The notes under the pieces were generated by a model that saw nothing but the letters and a program-made list of their open reading frames with translations, made no database searches and had not been told where the DNA came from. The translations under genes were made by a program, and so were the position numbers. Positions 52,660 to 62,665 of a stretch of 64,000 bases of DNA are shown piece by piece. The stretch comes from Prevotella sp. (lineage in GTDB: Bacteria > Bacteroidota > Bacteroidia > Bacteroidales > Bacteroidaceae): assembly GCA_017554145.1 (NCBI GenBank), contig JAFZIZ010000006.1:38349-102348 (forward strand). The letters are read 5' to 3'. Numbering within the stretch: the stretch's first letter is position 1; each line of letters begins with the position of its first letter.

Positions 52660-53390
52660 TTGGAGTGATTCTTGCCGCAGGCATGGCGAAACGCCTACGC
52701 CCATTGACAGACACAAAACCCAAGTGCCTGTTGAAAGTGGGTGAGCGCACCTTGTTGGAGCGCACTGTCCGTGCCATGCAACAGGCTGGCATCACAGAGT
52801 TCGTGGTAGTCACTGGCTATCGTGGAGAGATGATAAAAGAATTCCTCATTTCTCATTTCTCATTTCTCATTCCGAAGGTTCACTTCCTTCATAACGCCGA
52901 CTACGAGCACAACAACAATATCTACTCATTGTGGATGGCAGGCGAGATTGTGCGTGGCAAGGAGTTCCTGCTGATGGATAGCGATATCCTTTGCGACCCT
53001 GCTGCAGTGGCACGTATCGCCCACGAGCCCGAGTCTGCACTTGCCCTCAACCGTCATGAATGTGGTGAAGAGGAAATCAAGGTCATCGTTGATGCCAACG
53101 GACATATCACAGAGATCAGTAAGGTATGCAGCATCCAAGATGCCATCGGCGAGTCGGTAGGTATCGAGAAGATGACGGCAGACTATAGCACGGCACTCTA
53201 CAAAGAACTCGACCAGATGATTGTAAAGGAAGGACTTATCGATGTCTTCTATGAGCGTTGCTTCGAGCGACTCATCCCACAGGGTCATACCTTTAAGGTG
53301 GTCGATACTACCAGTTATTTCTCTTACGAACTCGATACACCCGAGGACTTCGAGAGAGCCAAAGAGTTGATGCCGAAAAAACTATTATAA
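52656..53390 (+). CDS. sugar/choline-phosphate nucleotidyltransferase family protein
   Basis: 244 residues from the ATG at 52656, overlapping the previous stop (ATGA). The N-terminus GVILAAGMAKRLRPLTDTKPKCLLKV is the NTP-transferase signature; NADYEHNNNIYSLWMA and MDSDILCD follow the LicC/phosphocholine-phosphonate cytidylyltransferase type. It would activate a phosphorylated alcohol or phosphonate with CTP to feed the CDP-alcohol transferase of the same operon. Residues about 65-73 come from a 7-bp tandem repeat (TCATTTC x4, 52846-52873). Confidence 0.85.
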   Translation: MIGVILAAGMAKRLRPLTDTKPKCLLKVGERTLLERTVRAMQQAGITEFVVVTGYRGEMIKEFLISHFSFLIPKVHFLHNADYEHNNNIYSLWMAGEIVRGKEFLLMDSDILCDPAAVARIAHEPESALALNRHECGEEEIKVIVDANGHITEISKVCSIQDAIGESVGIEKMTADYSTALYKELDQMIVKEGLIDVFYERCFERLIPQGHTFKVVDTTSYFSYELDTPEDFERAKELMPKKLL

Positions 53391-54209
53391 ATGGACGAGA
53401 CGACAAACATACAGAACGAGCAGTTGGTGCTCCGCACGGAGGGACTCGTAAAGGTCTATGGCAAGCGCACGGTGGTGAACAACGTGAGTTATGACGTACG
53501 ACAGGGTGAGATTGTAGGACTGCTGGGACCGAATGGTGCTGGTAAGACTACGTCATTCTATATGACCACAGGACTCGTGGTACCTAACGGTGGTCACGTG
53601 TATCTGGGCGACGAGGAAGTAACCGACTATCCCGTTTATCGTCGTGCCCGTGCTGGCATCGGCTATCTGGCACAGGAGAATTCCGTATTCCGCAAGATGT
53701 CGGTAGAGGACAATATCCTCTCTGTACTTCAGATGACAGGTAAGCCTCGCGACTATCAGTTGGAGAAGTTAGAGAGTCTGATTAAGGAGTTCCGTCTCGG
53801 TAAGGTTCGCAAGAACAAAGGTGACCAGTTGTCAGGTGGTGAGCGTCGTCGTACAGAGATAGCACGCTGTCTTGCCATCGAGCCGAAGTTCATCATGCTT
53901 GACGAGCCGTTTGCAGGTGTCGACCCGATTGCCGTAGAGGATATCCAACAGATCGTATGGCAGTTGAAATACCGTAATATCGGTATCCTTATCACCGACC
54001 ATAACGTTCACGAGACACTGAACATCACTGATCGTGCTTATCTTCTCTTTGAAGGACGTATCTTATTCCAAGGCAGTCCTGATGAATTGGCGGTCAACCC
54101 CATCGTGAAAGAGAAATACCTCGGTTCCAACTTCGTCCTTCAGAAGAAAGACTTCCAACGTATGGCAGAGGAAAAGAGAAAGAAAGAAGAAGAGGAGGAA
54201 CAGATATGA
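53391..54209 (+). CDS. lptB: LPS export ABC transporter ATP-binding protein
   Basis: 272 residues. Walker [11 protein letters not shown]-loop [17 protein letters not shown], signature [15 protein letters not shown], Walker [16 protein letters not shown] and switch TDHNVHETL, all as in LptB. It powers lipopolysaccharide extraction by LptFGC. The C-terminal 30 residues are a charged Glu/Lys tail beyond the usual end. It abuts the nucleotidyltransferase gene without a gap, and mlaE overlaps its end by 4 nt. Confidence 0.95.
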   Translation: MDETTNIQNEQLVLRTEGLVKVYGKRTVVNNVSYDVRQGEIVGLLGPNGAGKTTSFYMTTGLVVPNGGHVYLGDEEVTDYPVYRRARAGIGYLAQENSVFRKMSVEDNILSVLQMTGKPRDYQLEKLESLIKEFRLGKVRKNKGDQLSGGERRRTEIARCLAIEPKFIMLDEPFAGVDPIAVEDIQQIVWQLKYRNIGILITDHNVHETLNITDRAYLLFEGRILFQGSPDELAVNPIVKEKYLGSNFVLQKKDFQRMAEEKRKKEEEEEQI

Positions 54210-54955
54210 AGATACTGCATAAATGGCTGACATCGTTCGGCAGATTCATGATACTGATGGGACGTACGTTCAAACGCCCAGAGCGATTGCGTATGTTCTT
54301 AAAAGAATATGTGAAAGAGATGGCACAGTTGGGTGTCAATTCTATTGGTATCGTGCTGTTGATCTCTTTCTTCATCGGTGCCGTCATCTGTATTCAGATG
54401 AAGTTGAACATCCAAAGTCCTTGGATGCCCCGTTGGGTAAGCGGCTATACTACCCGTGAGATTATGTTGCTGGAGTTTTCCAGCAGTATCATGTGTCTGA
54501 TATTGGCTGGTAAAGTGGGCTCGAACATTGCCTCGGAGATTGGTACGATGCGCGTGACACAACAGATAGATGCCTTGGATATTATGGGTGTGAATTCTGC
54601 CAACTACCTGATACTGCCAAAGATAACCGCCATGCTTACTATCATGCCGATACTGGTTATCTTCTCATCAGGCATGGGTATCATCGGTGCCTATGGAACA
54701 GCATATGTGGGACATATCATCGTACCCGACGACCTGACGCTGGGATTACAACATGCTTTCCAGCCATGGTTTGTGTGGATGAGTATCATCAAGAGCCTGT
54801 TCTTCGCTTTCATCATCTCTGCCGTCCCCTCGTTCTTCGGTTATACAGTGGAGGGCGGAAGTGTCAATGTAGGTAAGGCGTCTACAGATGCCGTCGTCTG
54901 CTCGAGTGTGTTGATATTGTGTAGTGATGTATTCCTAACGCAGTTGTTGTCATGA
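54206..54955 (+). CDS. mlaE: MlaE-family ABC transporter permease
   Basis: 249 residues, about six membrane segments. The MlaE signature is present ([28 protein letters not shown], quoted in part) with the following PK-ITAML loop. It is the permease of a phospholipid transporter that maintains outer-membrane lipid asymmetry. Overlaps of 4 nt on both sides couple it to lptB and to its ATPase. The MCE-domain partner (MlaD) is not next to it here. Confidence 0.93.
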   Translation: MKILHKWLTSFGRFMILMGRTFKRPERLRMFLKEYVKEMAQLGVNSIGIVLLISFFIGAVICIQMKLNIQSPWMPRWVSGYTTREIMLLEFSSSIMCLILAGKVGSNIASEIGTMRVTQQIDALDIMGVNSANYLILPKITAMLTIMPILVIFSSGMGIIGAYGTAYVGHIIVPDDLTLGLQHAFQPWFVWMSIIKSLFFAFIISAVPSFFGYTVEGGSVNVGKASTDAVVCSSVLILCSDVFLTQLLS

Positions 54956-55746
54956 TTGAAGTAAAGAACCTTTGCAAGAGTTTTGACGGCAGGGAAGTGC
55001 TGAAGGACATCAGTACGGTGTTCGAGAACGGAAAGACCAATCTGATTATCGGACAGAGTGGTAGCGGAAAGACGGTGCTGATGAAGAACCTTGTGGGTTT
55101 GTTGGAACCTACCAGTGGACAGGTGCTTTACGACGGACGTGACTTCGTTGCCATGTCGAAACAGGAAAAGATTCTGATGCGCCGTGAGATGGGTATGATC
55201 TTCCAGAGTGCTGCTCTCTTCGATAGTATGACAGTATTAGAGAACGTGATGTTCCCATTGGACATGTTTGCTCCGATGACACTCCGTGAGCGCACCAAGC
55301 GGGCGATGGATTGTCTGGATCGTGTGAATTTGGTGGGTGCAGAAGAGAAGTACCCTGGTGAGATCTCCGGTGGTATGCAGAAACGTGTGGCTATTGCCCG
55401 TGCCATTGCCCTCAATCCCAAATACCTCTTCTGCGACGAGCCGAACAGTGGTCTTGACCCGAAGACTTCATTGGTGATTGACGACCTGCTGCATAGTATC
55501 ACGCAAGAGTTCAATATCACGACGATTATCAATACACACGATATGAACTCGGTGACAACCATCGGCGAGAGTATCATCTTTATCTATGAAGGTCATAAGG
55601 AATGGCAGGGAGTATCCGCGGATATTATGGGCTCGACGAACAAGAGACTGACGGACTTTATCTTTGCTTCCGACTTGCTGAAAGAGATGCGCGAAGTGGT
55701 TAACGCATCTTCCACATCCCATTCCGCTGCACCATCGGAACAATAA
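54952..55746 (+). CDS. mlaF: MlaF-family ABC transporter ATP-binding protein
   Basis: 264 residues. Walker A GQSGSGKTV, Q-loop IFQSAALFDSMTVLENV, signature ISGGMQKRVAIARAI, Walker B YLFCDEPNSGLDP, THD. It pairs with MlaE encoded just upstream. The last 15 residues are read from DNA shared with the convergent lipoprotein gene (47-nt overlap). Confidence 0.93.
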   Translation: MIEVKNLCKSFDGREVLKDISTVFENGKTNLIIGQSGSGKTVLMKNLVGLLEPTSGQVLYDGRDFVAMSKQEKILMRREMGMIFQSAALFDSMTVLENVMFPLDMFAPMTLRERTKRAMDCLDRVNLVGAEEKYPGEISGGMQKRVAIARAIALNPKYLFCDEPNSGLDPKTSLVIDDLLHSITQEFNITTIINTHDMNSVTTIGESIIFIYEGHKEWQGVSADIMGSTNKRLTDFIFASDLLKEMREVVNASSTSHSAAPSEQ

Positions 55747-56101
55747 TCTCCTCTTTGACGGAGTCTTTAAAGTGTAGTAGCAGGAATGCCTGCATTAACT
55801 GTTGTGCCTCGTCGCTTCGCACATTCGAAACGGTCACATCGGCAACACCGCCATGTGTCTGTCCAAGTTCCTGTTGATACATCTCATAAGCCTTCAGCAA
55901 CTGCTGACGATAGTCTTGGGGCAAGGAATCAGCATCTGCCTTTCCACTCAAGAATCCCTCATAATCGCCCGTCAACAAACGATCATAGTATTCTTTCACC
56001 GCCTTGCCAGCAAGTTCTTCCTGAGTTGGCTCTGGTTGAGAACAACTCTGCAACAAGCTAAAAGCCAAAAACCAAAAACCAAAAGTTATAAACTTTCTCA
56101 T
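55700..56101 (-). CDS. small lipoprotein, DUF4878-like
   Basis: 133 residues. The signal peptide ends LLQSC with Cys20 as lipidation site. The mature part ([20 protein letters not shown] ... [13 protein letters not shown]) has the NTF2/DUF4878-like pattern of a small periplasmic domain. Function unknown. It overlaps der by 4 nt upstream and mlaF by 47 nt in convergent orientation. Its signal-peptide core is encoded by three 7-bp repeats (56063-56083). Confidence 0.75.
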   Translation of the reverse strand: MRKFITFGFWFLAFSLLQSCSQPEPTQEELAGKAVKEYYDRLLTGDYEGFLSGKADADSLPQDYRQQLLKAYEMYQQELGQTHGGVADVTVSNVRSDEAQQLMQAFLLLHFKDSVKEEIIVPMVQRNGMWKMR

Positions 56102-57411
56102 TTCTGTCTTACAAACACATTGATAGGTGTACCCGTCAACATCCAGTTATCACGCAGTTTGTTTTCCAAGAAACGCTTATAGGGTTCCTTCACATACTGG
56201 GGCAGATTGGCATAGAACACAAAAGTAGGAATCTGTGTATCGGGAACCTGAGAGATATACTTGATCTTGATATACTTTCCTTTGATAGAGGGTGGCGGAG
56301 TAGCCTCGATAATAGGCAACATCACCTCATTGAGTTTCGACGTACCAATCTTAATCTTACGGTTCAAATAGACCTGCTTGGCTGTTTCCAATACCTTGAA
56401 GATACGCTGCTTGGTGACAGCAGATGCAAAGATGATGGGGAAGTCGACAAACGGAGCCATACGGTTACGGATGGCATCCTCAAAAGTTTTAATGGCAATC
56501 TGCGACTTGTCTTCCACTAAATCCCATTTATTGACGACAACCACCAACGATTTGTTGTTCTTCTGTATCAACTGGAAGATATTCATATCCTGTGCCTCAA
56601 TGCCTCGAGTAGCGTCAATCATCAGGATACAGACATCAGAGTTCTCTATGGCACGGATAGAACGCATCACACTATAGAACTCCAAATCCTCCGTCACCTT
56701 ATTCTTACGACGGATACCTGCTGTATCCACCAGATAGAAGTCGAAACCAAACTTATCGTATTTTGTATAGATAGAGTCACGCGTAGTACCTGCTATTTCC
56801 GTCACGATGTTACGATCCTCACCGATAAAGGCATTGATAATGCTTGACTTTCCGGCATTCGGACGACCGACAACAGCGAAACGAGGGGTACCGTCCTCAA
56901 TATCATCCACCTCATCAGTCTTGAGTTTCGAGATAACATCATCCAACAAATCACCAGTACCGGAACCTGTAGCAGCACTGACACAATAGGGATCGCCCAA
57001 GCCAAGTTTATAGAACTCATACTGACCGTAGAGGTCTTTTCCGTCATCAGCCTTGTTGGCAACCAATAAAACGGGAAGTTTAGAGCGACGCAGAATCTGT
57101 GCCACATCCATATCAAGATCGGTCAGACCATTCTTGATATCTACCAGAAAAAGAACAAGGTCGGCTTCCTCTGTAGCAACAATCACTTGCTTACGAATCT
57201 CCTCCTCGAAGATATCGTCACTATTGACTACCCAACCGCCCGTGTCTACCACGGAGAACTCACGACCGTTCCATTCACACTTGCCATACTGGCGGTCACG
57301 GGTAGTACCTGCCTCTTCGCTAACAATGGCTTGACGTGAGTTTGTCAGTCTGTTGAATAAGGTGGACTTGCCAACATTCGGGCGTCCTACTATTGCTACT
57401 AAGTTTGCCAT
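56098..57411 (-). CDS. der: ribosome biogenesis GTPase Der
   Basis: 437 residues with two tandem GTPase domains: GRPNVGKST (about 8-16) and GRPNAGKSS (about 182-190), each with DTxG and NKxD motifs, plus a C-terminal KH-like domain. It is needed for 50S assembly. Lies 23 nt after era, in the DUF177-rpmF-fabH-era-der operon. Confidence 0.96.
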   Translation of the reverse strand: MANLVAIVGRPNVGKSTLFNRLTNSRQAIVSEEAGTTRDRQYGKCEWNGREFSVVDTGGWVVNSDDIFEEEIRKQVIVATEEADLVLFLVDIKNGLTDLDMDVAQILRRSKLPVLLVANKADDGKDLYGQYEFYKLGLGDPYCVSAATGSGTGDLLDDVISKLKTDEVDDIEDGTPRFAVVGRPNAGKSSIINAFIGEDRNIVTEIAGTTRDSIYTKYDKFGFDFYLVDTAGIRRKNKVTEDLEFYSVMRSIRAIENSDVCILMIDATRGIEAQDMNIFQLIQKNNKSLVVVVNKWDLVEDKSQIAIKTFEDAIRNRMAPFVDFPIIFASAVTKQRIFKVLETAKQVYLNRKIKIGTSKLNEVMLPIIEATPPPSIKGKYIKIKYISQVPDTQIPTFVFYANLPQYVKEPYKRFLENKLRDNWMLTGTPINVFVRQK

Positions 57412-57434
57412 AAAACTCCTTTTCTCTTTAACTT

Positions 57435-58340
57435 CTACTCTGGGTTATATCCGAATGAATCCAATTCCTTCTGTGACGAACGCCAGTCTTTGTCAACCTT
57501 AACAAAGGTCTCCAAATAGATGGGTTTGCCAAAGAAGCGCTCCAGTGCCTTACGTGCTTCAGTACTTACTTTCTTCAAAGCGACGCCTTGATGTCCGATA
57601 ATAATACCCTTCTGACTCTCACGCTCTACATAGATGACCGCATTGATATGGATATTCTTCGGACCTTCCTTGAACTGTTCCACACGTACTTCTACAGCAT
57701 AAGGTATCTCCTTATCATAATAGAGAAGTATCTTCTCACGGATAATCTCTGATACAAAGAAACGGGCAGGTTTGTCAGTCAACTGATCCTTATCGAAATA
57801 AGGCGGTGAGTCTGGCAACAGTTCCTTGATACGTTTCAGCAACATATCAGTGCCAAATTTGTTCTTTGCTGAAATGGGCAGTATCTCTGCATTAGGCAGC
57901 AGTCCATGCCAGCGGGCGACGATATCGCCTAAAAGATTCTGAATATTCTGATTACTCTGAGTATTCTGAAGTTCATCTATTTTGTTGATGAGCAGAATCA
58001 CTGGAATTGTCATCTTCTGAACCTTTTCCAGAAAATCCATGTTCTTTTCGGGGTTCTCTACTACATCAGTGACGTAGAGCAGTACATCAGCATCTGCCAA
58101 GGCTGACTCCGAGAAAGCCAGCATCGACTCTTGCAATTTGTAATTGGGCTTCAGCACACCTGGGGTATCGCTGAATACAATCTGCATATCGTCAGTATTC
58201 ACAATACCCATGATGCGATGTCGTGTGGTCTGTGCCTTAAACGTCGCAATTGAAATACGCTCACCAACCAACTGGTTCATGAGCGTACTTTTACCTACAT
58301 TGGGATTACCAACTATGTTTACAAATCCCGCTTTATGCAT
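57435..58340 (-). CDS. era: GTPase Era
   Basis: 301 residues from the ATG at 58340 (a GTG at 58349 would overlap fabH). G1 [10 protein letters not shown]3 DTPG, G4 NKID; C-terminal KH domain with [12 protein letters not shown]. It binds 16S rRNA in 30S maturation. After G4, the stretch [13 protein letters not shown] is encoded by four copies of a 9-bp repeat (57935-57970), an in-frame low-complexity insertion in the GTPase domain. The same 9-bp repeat occurs between genes at 60851-60886. Confidence 0.95.
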   Translation of the reverse strand: MHKAGFVNIVGNPNVGKSTLMNQLVGERISIATFKAQTTRHRIMGIVNTDDMQIVFSDTPGVLKPNYKLQESMLAFSESALADADVLLYVTDVVENPEKNMDFLEKVQKMTIPVILLINKIDELQNTQSNQNIQNLLGDIVARWHGLLPNAEILPISAKNKFGTDMLLKRIKELLPDSPPYFDKDQLTDKPARFFVSEIIREKILLYYDKEIPYAVEVRVEQFKEGPKNIHINAVIYVERESQKGIIIGHQGVALKKVSTEARKALERFFGKPIYLETFVKVDKDWRSSQKELDSFGYNPE

Positions 58341-58345
58341 AATCT

Positions 58346-59353
58346 TCACTTTTCACTTCCGTCGTACGCCCATCGGTAGTAACTTGCTCCATGAACGAAT
58401 CCTGCACCGAAGGCGGTCATAATGATATTGTCGCCCTTCTTCAAACGATGCTCGTTCTCCCATAGTGCTAAAGGAATCGTGGCAGCAGAGGTGTTTCCAA
58501 AATGCTCGATATTAATCATCACCTGATCCATCGGAAGTTCCAAACGCTTTGCCACTGCCTCAATGATACGCATGTTGGCCTGATGAGGAATAACCCACTG
58601 GATATTCGTCTTGTCCAGTCCATTGCGCTCTGCTATCAGTGCGCAGTCGTCGCTCATATTCGTCACTGCATAACGGAACACCGTACGTCCCTCTTGATAG
58701 AGGTAGTGCAAACGATGATCTATCGTGAAATGACTGGGGGGACAAACCGAACCGCCTGCTTTGATATGCAAGAAAGGTAATCCTTTGCCATCTGCACGGA
58801 AATAGGAGTCCATCACACCGATATTCTCCTCTTCTGTACCTTCGAGAAGCACAGCAGCGGCTCCATCACCAAACAACGGACAAGTAGCACGATCTTTATA
58901 ATCAGTCACTGACGACATTTTATCGGCACCTATCACAATAATCTTCTTATAGCGACCGCTTTGAATCATCGAGCCTGCCACATCAAGCGTATAGAGGAAT
59001 CCACAGCAGGCAGCCCAGAAATCAAATGCGAAGGCATTCTTCAATCCGAGTTTACCCAACACAATGCTGGCTGTGGAAGGAAACTTATAATCAGCCGTTG
59101 AAGTCGTGACAATGACAGCGTCAATAGTATCTGGATCTACGCCAGTCTTCTGCATCAACTGCTTGGCTGCTTTACGCGCCATATAACTGGTACCCAAACC
59201 TTCTTCTGTTAGGATATGGCGTTCCTTGATACCTACACGAGTCATAATCCACTCGTCATTGGTGTCCACCATGCGAGACAATTCCTCATTATTGAGAATA
59301 TAGTCAGGCACGTAGCCACCAACACCGGTGATTATCGCATTGATTTTTCCCAT
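58346..59353 (-). CDS. fabH: beta-ketoacyl-ACP synthase III
   Basis: 335 residues. Catalytic triad visible: Cys116 (WAACCGF), His in VIPHQANMRI and Asn in EHFGNTSAAT. It starts fatty-acid elongation from acyl-CoA and malonyl-ACP. One base separates it from, or overlaps with, rpmF (59353), the common DUF177-rpmF-fabH order. Confidence 0.96.
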   Translation of the reverse strand: MGKINAIITGVGGYVPDYILNNEELSRMVDTNDEWIMTRVGIKERHILTEEGLGTSYMARKAAKQLMQKTGVDPDTIDAVIVTTSTADYKFPSTASIVLGKLGLKNAFAFDFWAACCGFLYTLDVAGSMIQSGRYKKIIVIGADKMSSVTDYKDRATCPLFGDGAAAVLLEGTEEENIGVMDSYFRADGKGLPFLHIKAGGSVCPPSHFTIDHRLHYLYQEGRTVFRYAVTNMSDDCALIAERNGLDKTNIQWVIPHQANMRIIEAVAKRLELPMDQVMINIEHFGNTSAATIPLALWENEHRLKKGDNIIMTAFGAGFVHGASYYRWAYDGSEK

Positions 59354-59541
59354 TACTCAGCTGCTTCGTCCATTACAATGGCAATCTTGCCACGATAGTA
59401 TCCACAAGTGGGGCATACTGTATGATATACATGATATGCGCCACAATTTGGACATACTGCCAATGTGGGAGCAACTGCCTTGTCATGAGTACGACGCTTC
59501 AGCGTACGAGTCTTTGATTGTCTTCTTTTAGGATGTGCCAT
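59353..59541 (-). CDS. rpmF: 50S ribosomal protein L32
   Basis: 62 residues: MAHPKRRQSKTRTLKRRTH is the conserved start, followed by a zinc-ribbon with CPNC and CPTCG. The end is longer and acidic compared with E. coli L32. Between DUF177 and fabH. Confidence 0.97.
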   Translation of the reverse strand: MAHPKRRQSKTRTLKRRTHDKAVAPTLAVCPNCGAYHVYHTVCPTCGYYRGKIAIVMDEAAE

Positions 59542-59562
59542 AATTCTATTACTTTTTAATGT

Positions 59563-60093
59563 TTAATCTTTAATGTTTAATTTCGCAAGTGCACTCCACC
59601 GCGGGTCTATTTCCTCTGCCTCCTCTTTGCCGCTTCGGACGGCACCGCTTAACTCTTCGAGTTTCTGCGTCATCACACTATTGCATTTTCCAGGTGCATG
59701 AACGTGTTTGATGGGTATGGCGAGTACTATAAACTCGTATATGAGCCATGCTGCATCGAGTATTCCTTCGTTCTCGTCAACAGTCACGACATCATCGTCT
59801 TCGGTGTTAGTCTCTGTCCCTAACTTCGCTATCAGACGGTTATCTGTCACGATAGGCTGTTCCATGTCGTCAAGACATAAATCGCAAGGAACAATCACTG
59901 TGCCCTCAGTATGGAACAGGAGTTCGTAAAAACCGGTCGCCTTGCGTATAGACACCGACACATGCAATGCTCCATGCTCCAACTGTGAACCGTCCAAAGC
60001 CTCAAAGAAGTCATCATTCAGGTCAAATTCCCGACTCATCTCGTCGGTCTTCATTCCCTTCAAATCAATCTTCAAAGTCTCTAAACTGCACAT
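59563..60093 (-). CDS. DUF177 (YceD-like) protein
   Basis: 176 residues from the ATG at 60093. An ATG at 60114 lies inside the -7 box (plus CAAAGGTA, 60112-60119) and is rejected. The DUF177 zinc-site-like pattern CDLCLDDMEQPI is present. The family is linked to 23S rRNA or ribosome synthesis and is almost always next to rpmF, as here. The last codons lie in a 7-bp microrepeat (59556-59583). Confidence 0.88.
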   Translation of the reverse strand: MCSLETLKIDLKGMKTDEMSREFDLNDDFFEALDGSQLEHGALHVSVSIRKATGFYELLFHTEGTVIVPCDLCLDDMEQPIVTDNRLIAKLGTETNTEDDDVVTVDENEGILDAAWLIYEFIVLAIPIKHVHAPGKCNSVMTQKLEELSGAVRSGKEEAEEIDPRWSALAKLNIKD

Positions 60094-60235
60094 AACTACA
60101 CTTTTGGCTTGCAAAGGTACAAACTTTTTTCGATTTATGAGTGTAAGATTTAATATTTTTTGCTTTTCGTTGAAAAATTACTCGTCTTATGATGGTAATT
60201 ATTCCAAAAGTTGCGGTTATTTCCATATTTTTTCG

Positions 60236-60243
60236 TAATTTTG
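60236..60243 (+). promoter_or_regulatory. -7 box of the XRE-cupin gene
   Basis: TAATTTTG at 60236-60243, 21 nt before the ATG. It rules out the upstream in-frame start at 60211. Confidence 0.6.
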
Positions 60244-60264
60244 CACGTCCAACATAAAATAGGT

Positions 60265-60849
60265 ATGTCTAATAATAATTCATTTGTAGGATCCAAGATC
60301 AAAGGGATTAGGGAATCCAAGAACCTCTCTATAGAGGAAATTGCAGAAAGCAGTGGTTTGTCGAAAGAACAGATTTTGTCCATCGAGAATGGACAGAACC
60401 TACCATCTTTAGGTCCACTCATCAAGATAGCACGAGCACTGGGAGTACGACTGGGTACTTTCATGGACGATAACGATGCATTAGGTCCTGTCATCACTCG
60501 TGCCAAAGATCGCGAGGCAGACAGCAGCATCAGTTTCTCTAACGGTGCGACAGATGCACGCAAACACATGGAGTATCATCCACTGGCTCAGCAGAAGGCT
60601 GGTCGCCACATGGAACCGTTCATCATCGACATCAATCCTGAGGAATCCCCAGAATTCCAATTATCTGCCCACGAAGGAGAAGAATTTATCTACGTCATGC
60701 AAGGTGAGGTGGAGATTGTTTACGGCAAGGAGACATACACGCTGAAAGAAGGTGACAGTATCTTCTACGACAGCATCGTAAAACATCATGTACATGGTGC
60801 TCCTGGTAAGTCGGCTAAGATTCTCGCAGTAGTATATATTCCATTCTGA
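60265..60849 (+). CDS. XRE-family regulator with cupin domain
   Basis: 194 residues from the ATG at 60265. N-terminal XRE helix-turn-helix (about 8-62: IKGIRESKNLSIEEIAESSG, LSKEQILSIENG) and a C-terminal cupin (about 120-192: HEGEEFIYVMQGEVEIVYG, LKEGDSIFYDS). Such regulators sense a small ligand through the cupin. The acyl-CoA ligase gene follows after 42 bp of microrepeat, suggesting it controls or is cotranscribed with it. Confidence 0.9.
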   Translation: MSNNNSFVGSKIKGIRESKNLSIEEIAESSGLSKEQILSIENGQNLPSLGPLIKIARALGVRLGTFMDDNDALGPVITRAKDREADSSISFSNGATDARKHMEYHPLAQQKAGRHMEPFIIDINPEESPEFQLSAHEGEEFIYVMQGEVEIVYGKETYTLKEGDSIFYDSIVKHHVHGAPGKSAKILAVVYIPF

Positions 60850-60850
60850 T

Positions 60851-60886
60851 TACTCAGAATACTCAGAATACTCAGATTATTCAGAA
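60851..60886 (+). repeat. 9-bp tandem microrepeat x4
   Basis: TACTCAGAA, TACTCAGAA, TACTCAGAT, TATTCAGAA fill the gap between the XRE-cupin stop and the ligase start. Its reverse complement is the repeat found in frame in era. Confidence 0.92.
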
Positions 60887-60891
60887 AAGAA

Positions 60892-62622
60892 ATGGAAAGC
60901 AATGTAAAATTAGATATGGCAGGCAGGCCTTTGCCAGACAGAACATACCCTGCCGAGACGGGAAGTGCAGGATATACACTCTCGGAACGCACACTGGGAC
61001 AATGGTTGGAACACTGGGCAGAGACAACACCCGATAAAGAATATATCGTTTACTCCGATCGTAACCTACGCTTCACTTGGAGCAAATTCAATGAGCGAGT
61101 CGATAATCTCGCAAAGGGTCTTATTGCTATCGGTGTAAAGAAAGGCTCTAATGTGGGTATCTGGGCTACCAACGTACCCGACTGGTTGACATTCCTTTAT
61201 GCTACTGCCAAAATCGGTGCTGTACTGGTAACCGTTAATACCAACTATAAACAGAACGAGTTGGAATATTTGTGTAAGGACTCCGATATGCATACACTGT
61301 GTATTACCGACGGTACCTGGGATTGCAACTACGTTGACATGACCTATACGATGCTGCCAGAGTTAAAGACCTGTGAAAGAGGTCATCTGAACAGCGAGCG
61401 CTTCCCTTATTTGAAGAATGTAGTTTATATCGGGATGGAGAAGTATCGTGGTATGTTCAACACAGCAGAGCTTTTACTTCTTGGACAGAATATCGAGGAC
61501 GAGACACTTCTTGAGATGAAGAAGAACGTCTCTTGCCACGACGTCTGCAACATGCAGTATACCTCTGGTACAACGGGCTTCCCCAAGGGTGTTATGCTGA
61601 CTCATTTCAATATCGCTAATGACGGCTACTTCACTGGTGAAAACATGGGCTTCACACAAGATGATAAACTCTGTGTCTGTGTACCGCTGTTCCACTGTTT
61701 CGGTGTCGTTCTCGCCACGATGAACTGTTTGACTCACGGCTGTACGGAGGTGATGGTTGAGAAGTTCGACCCGCTCGTAGTACTAGCTTCTATCCATAAA
61801 GAGCGTTGTACGGCTGTCTATGGTGTACCTACCATGTTTATTGCTGAGTTGAACCACCCGATGTTCTCGATGTTCGACCTCACTTGTCTGCGTACGGGTA
61901 TCATGGCCGGAAGTCTCTGTCCTGTGGAATTGATGAAGCAGGTTTCAGAGAAGATGTATATGACCATCACCAGCGTTTATGGACTTACAGAGTCGTCGCC
62001 AGGCATGACACAGACCTGCCTGAATGACACCTTTGAGCAGCGTTGCACTACTGTAGGTCGCGATTATCCGTTCGTCGAGGTAAAAGTTCTTGATCCTGAG
62101 ACCAACGAGGAGTGTCCTGTTGGTGTACAAGGTGAGATGTGCTGTCGTGGTTTCAACGTGATGAAGGGATACTACAAGAATCCAGAGGCTACAGCTGAGG
62201 TTATCGACAAAAACGGTTTCCTGCACTCTGGTGACTTAGGTATCAAGGACGAACAAGGCTTCTATAAGATTACAGGACGTATCAAAGATATGATTATCCG
62301 TGGTGGTGAGAATATCTATCCACGTGAAATTGAGGAATTCCTTTATCACATGCCTGGCATCCGCGATGTTCAAGTAGCAGCCGTACCTTCTAAGAAATAT
62401 GGTGAAGCTGTTGGCGCTTTCATCATCTTGGAAGAGGGTGTGAAGATGACACCTGAGGATGTTCAGTTATTCTGTAGAGGAAAGATTGCCCGTTACAAGA
62501 TTCCAAAGTATGTCTTCTTCATCGACCAGTTCCCATTGACGGGAAGTGGTAAGATCCAAAAGTTTAAGCTCAAGGAGATGAGTCTCCAACTTTGTGAGAA
62601 ACTCGGTATTGAAGTTATCTAA
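60892..62622 (+). CDS. AMP-binding acyl-CoA ligase
   Basis: 576 residues. Adenylate-forming superfamily: [18 protein letters not shown] (phosphate loop), [18 protein letters not shown] and the hinge [23 protein letters not shown]-terminal catalytic Lys in [11 protein letters not shown]. It resembles medium/long-chain fatty-acid CoA ligases. It would activate a free acid to acyl-CoA; substrate unknown. It is the second gene after the XRE-cupin regulator and ends at a bidirectional terminator. Confidence 0.92.
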   Translation: MESNVKLDMAGRPLPDRTYPAETGSAGYTLSERTLGQWLEHWAETTPDKEYIVYSDRNLRFTWSKFNERVDNLAKGLIAIGVKKGSNVGIWATNVPDWLTFLYATAKIGAVLVTVNTNYKQNELEYLCKDSDMHTLCITDGTWDCNYVDMTYTMLPELKTCERGHLNSERFPYLKNVVYIGMEKYRGMFNTAELLLLGQNIEDETLLEMKKNVSCHDVCNMQYTSGTTGFPKGVMLTHFNIANDGYFTGENMGFTQDDKLCVCVPLFHCFGVVLATMNCLTHGCTEVMVEKFDPLVVLASIHKERCTAVYGVPTMFIAELNHPMFSMFDLTCLRTGIMAGSLCPVELMKQVSEKMYMTITSVYGLTESSPGMTQTCLNDTFEQRCTTVGRDYPFVEVKVLDPETNEECPVGVQGEMCCRGFNVMKGYYKNPEATAEVIDKNGFLHSGDLGIKDEQGFYKITGRIKDMIIRGGENIYPREIEEFLYHMPGIRDVQVAAVPSKKYGEAVGAFIILEEGVKMTPEDVQLFCRGKIARYKIPKYVFFIDQFPLTGSGKIQKFKLKEMSLQLCEKLGIEVI

Positions 62623-62627
62623 TAGGA

Positions 62628-62663
62628 AAAGCCTTGACTTTCTGAGGAGTCAAGGCTTTTATA
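62628..62663. terminator. bidirectional terminator between ligase and histidine kinase
   Basis: AAAAGCCTTGACT and AGTCAAGGCTTTT form a 13-bp perfect stem flanked by A- and T-runs, serving both convergent genes. Confidence 0.9.
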
Positions 62664-62665
62664 TT

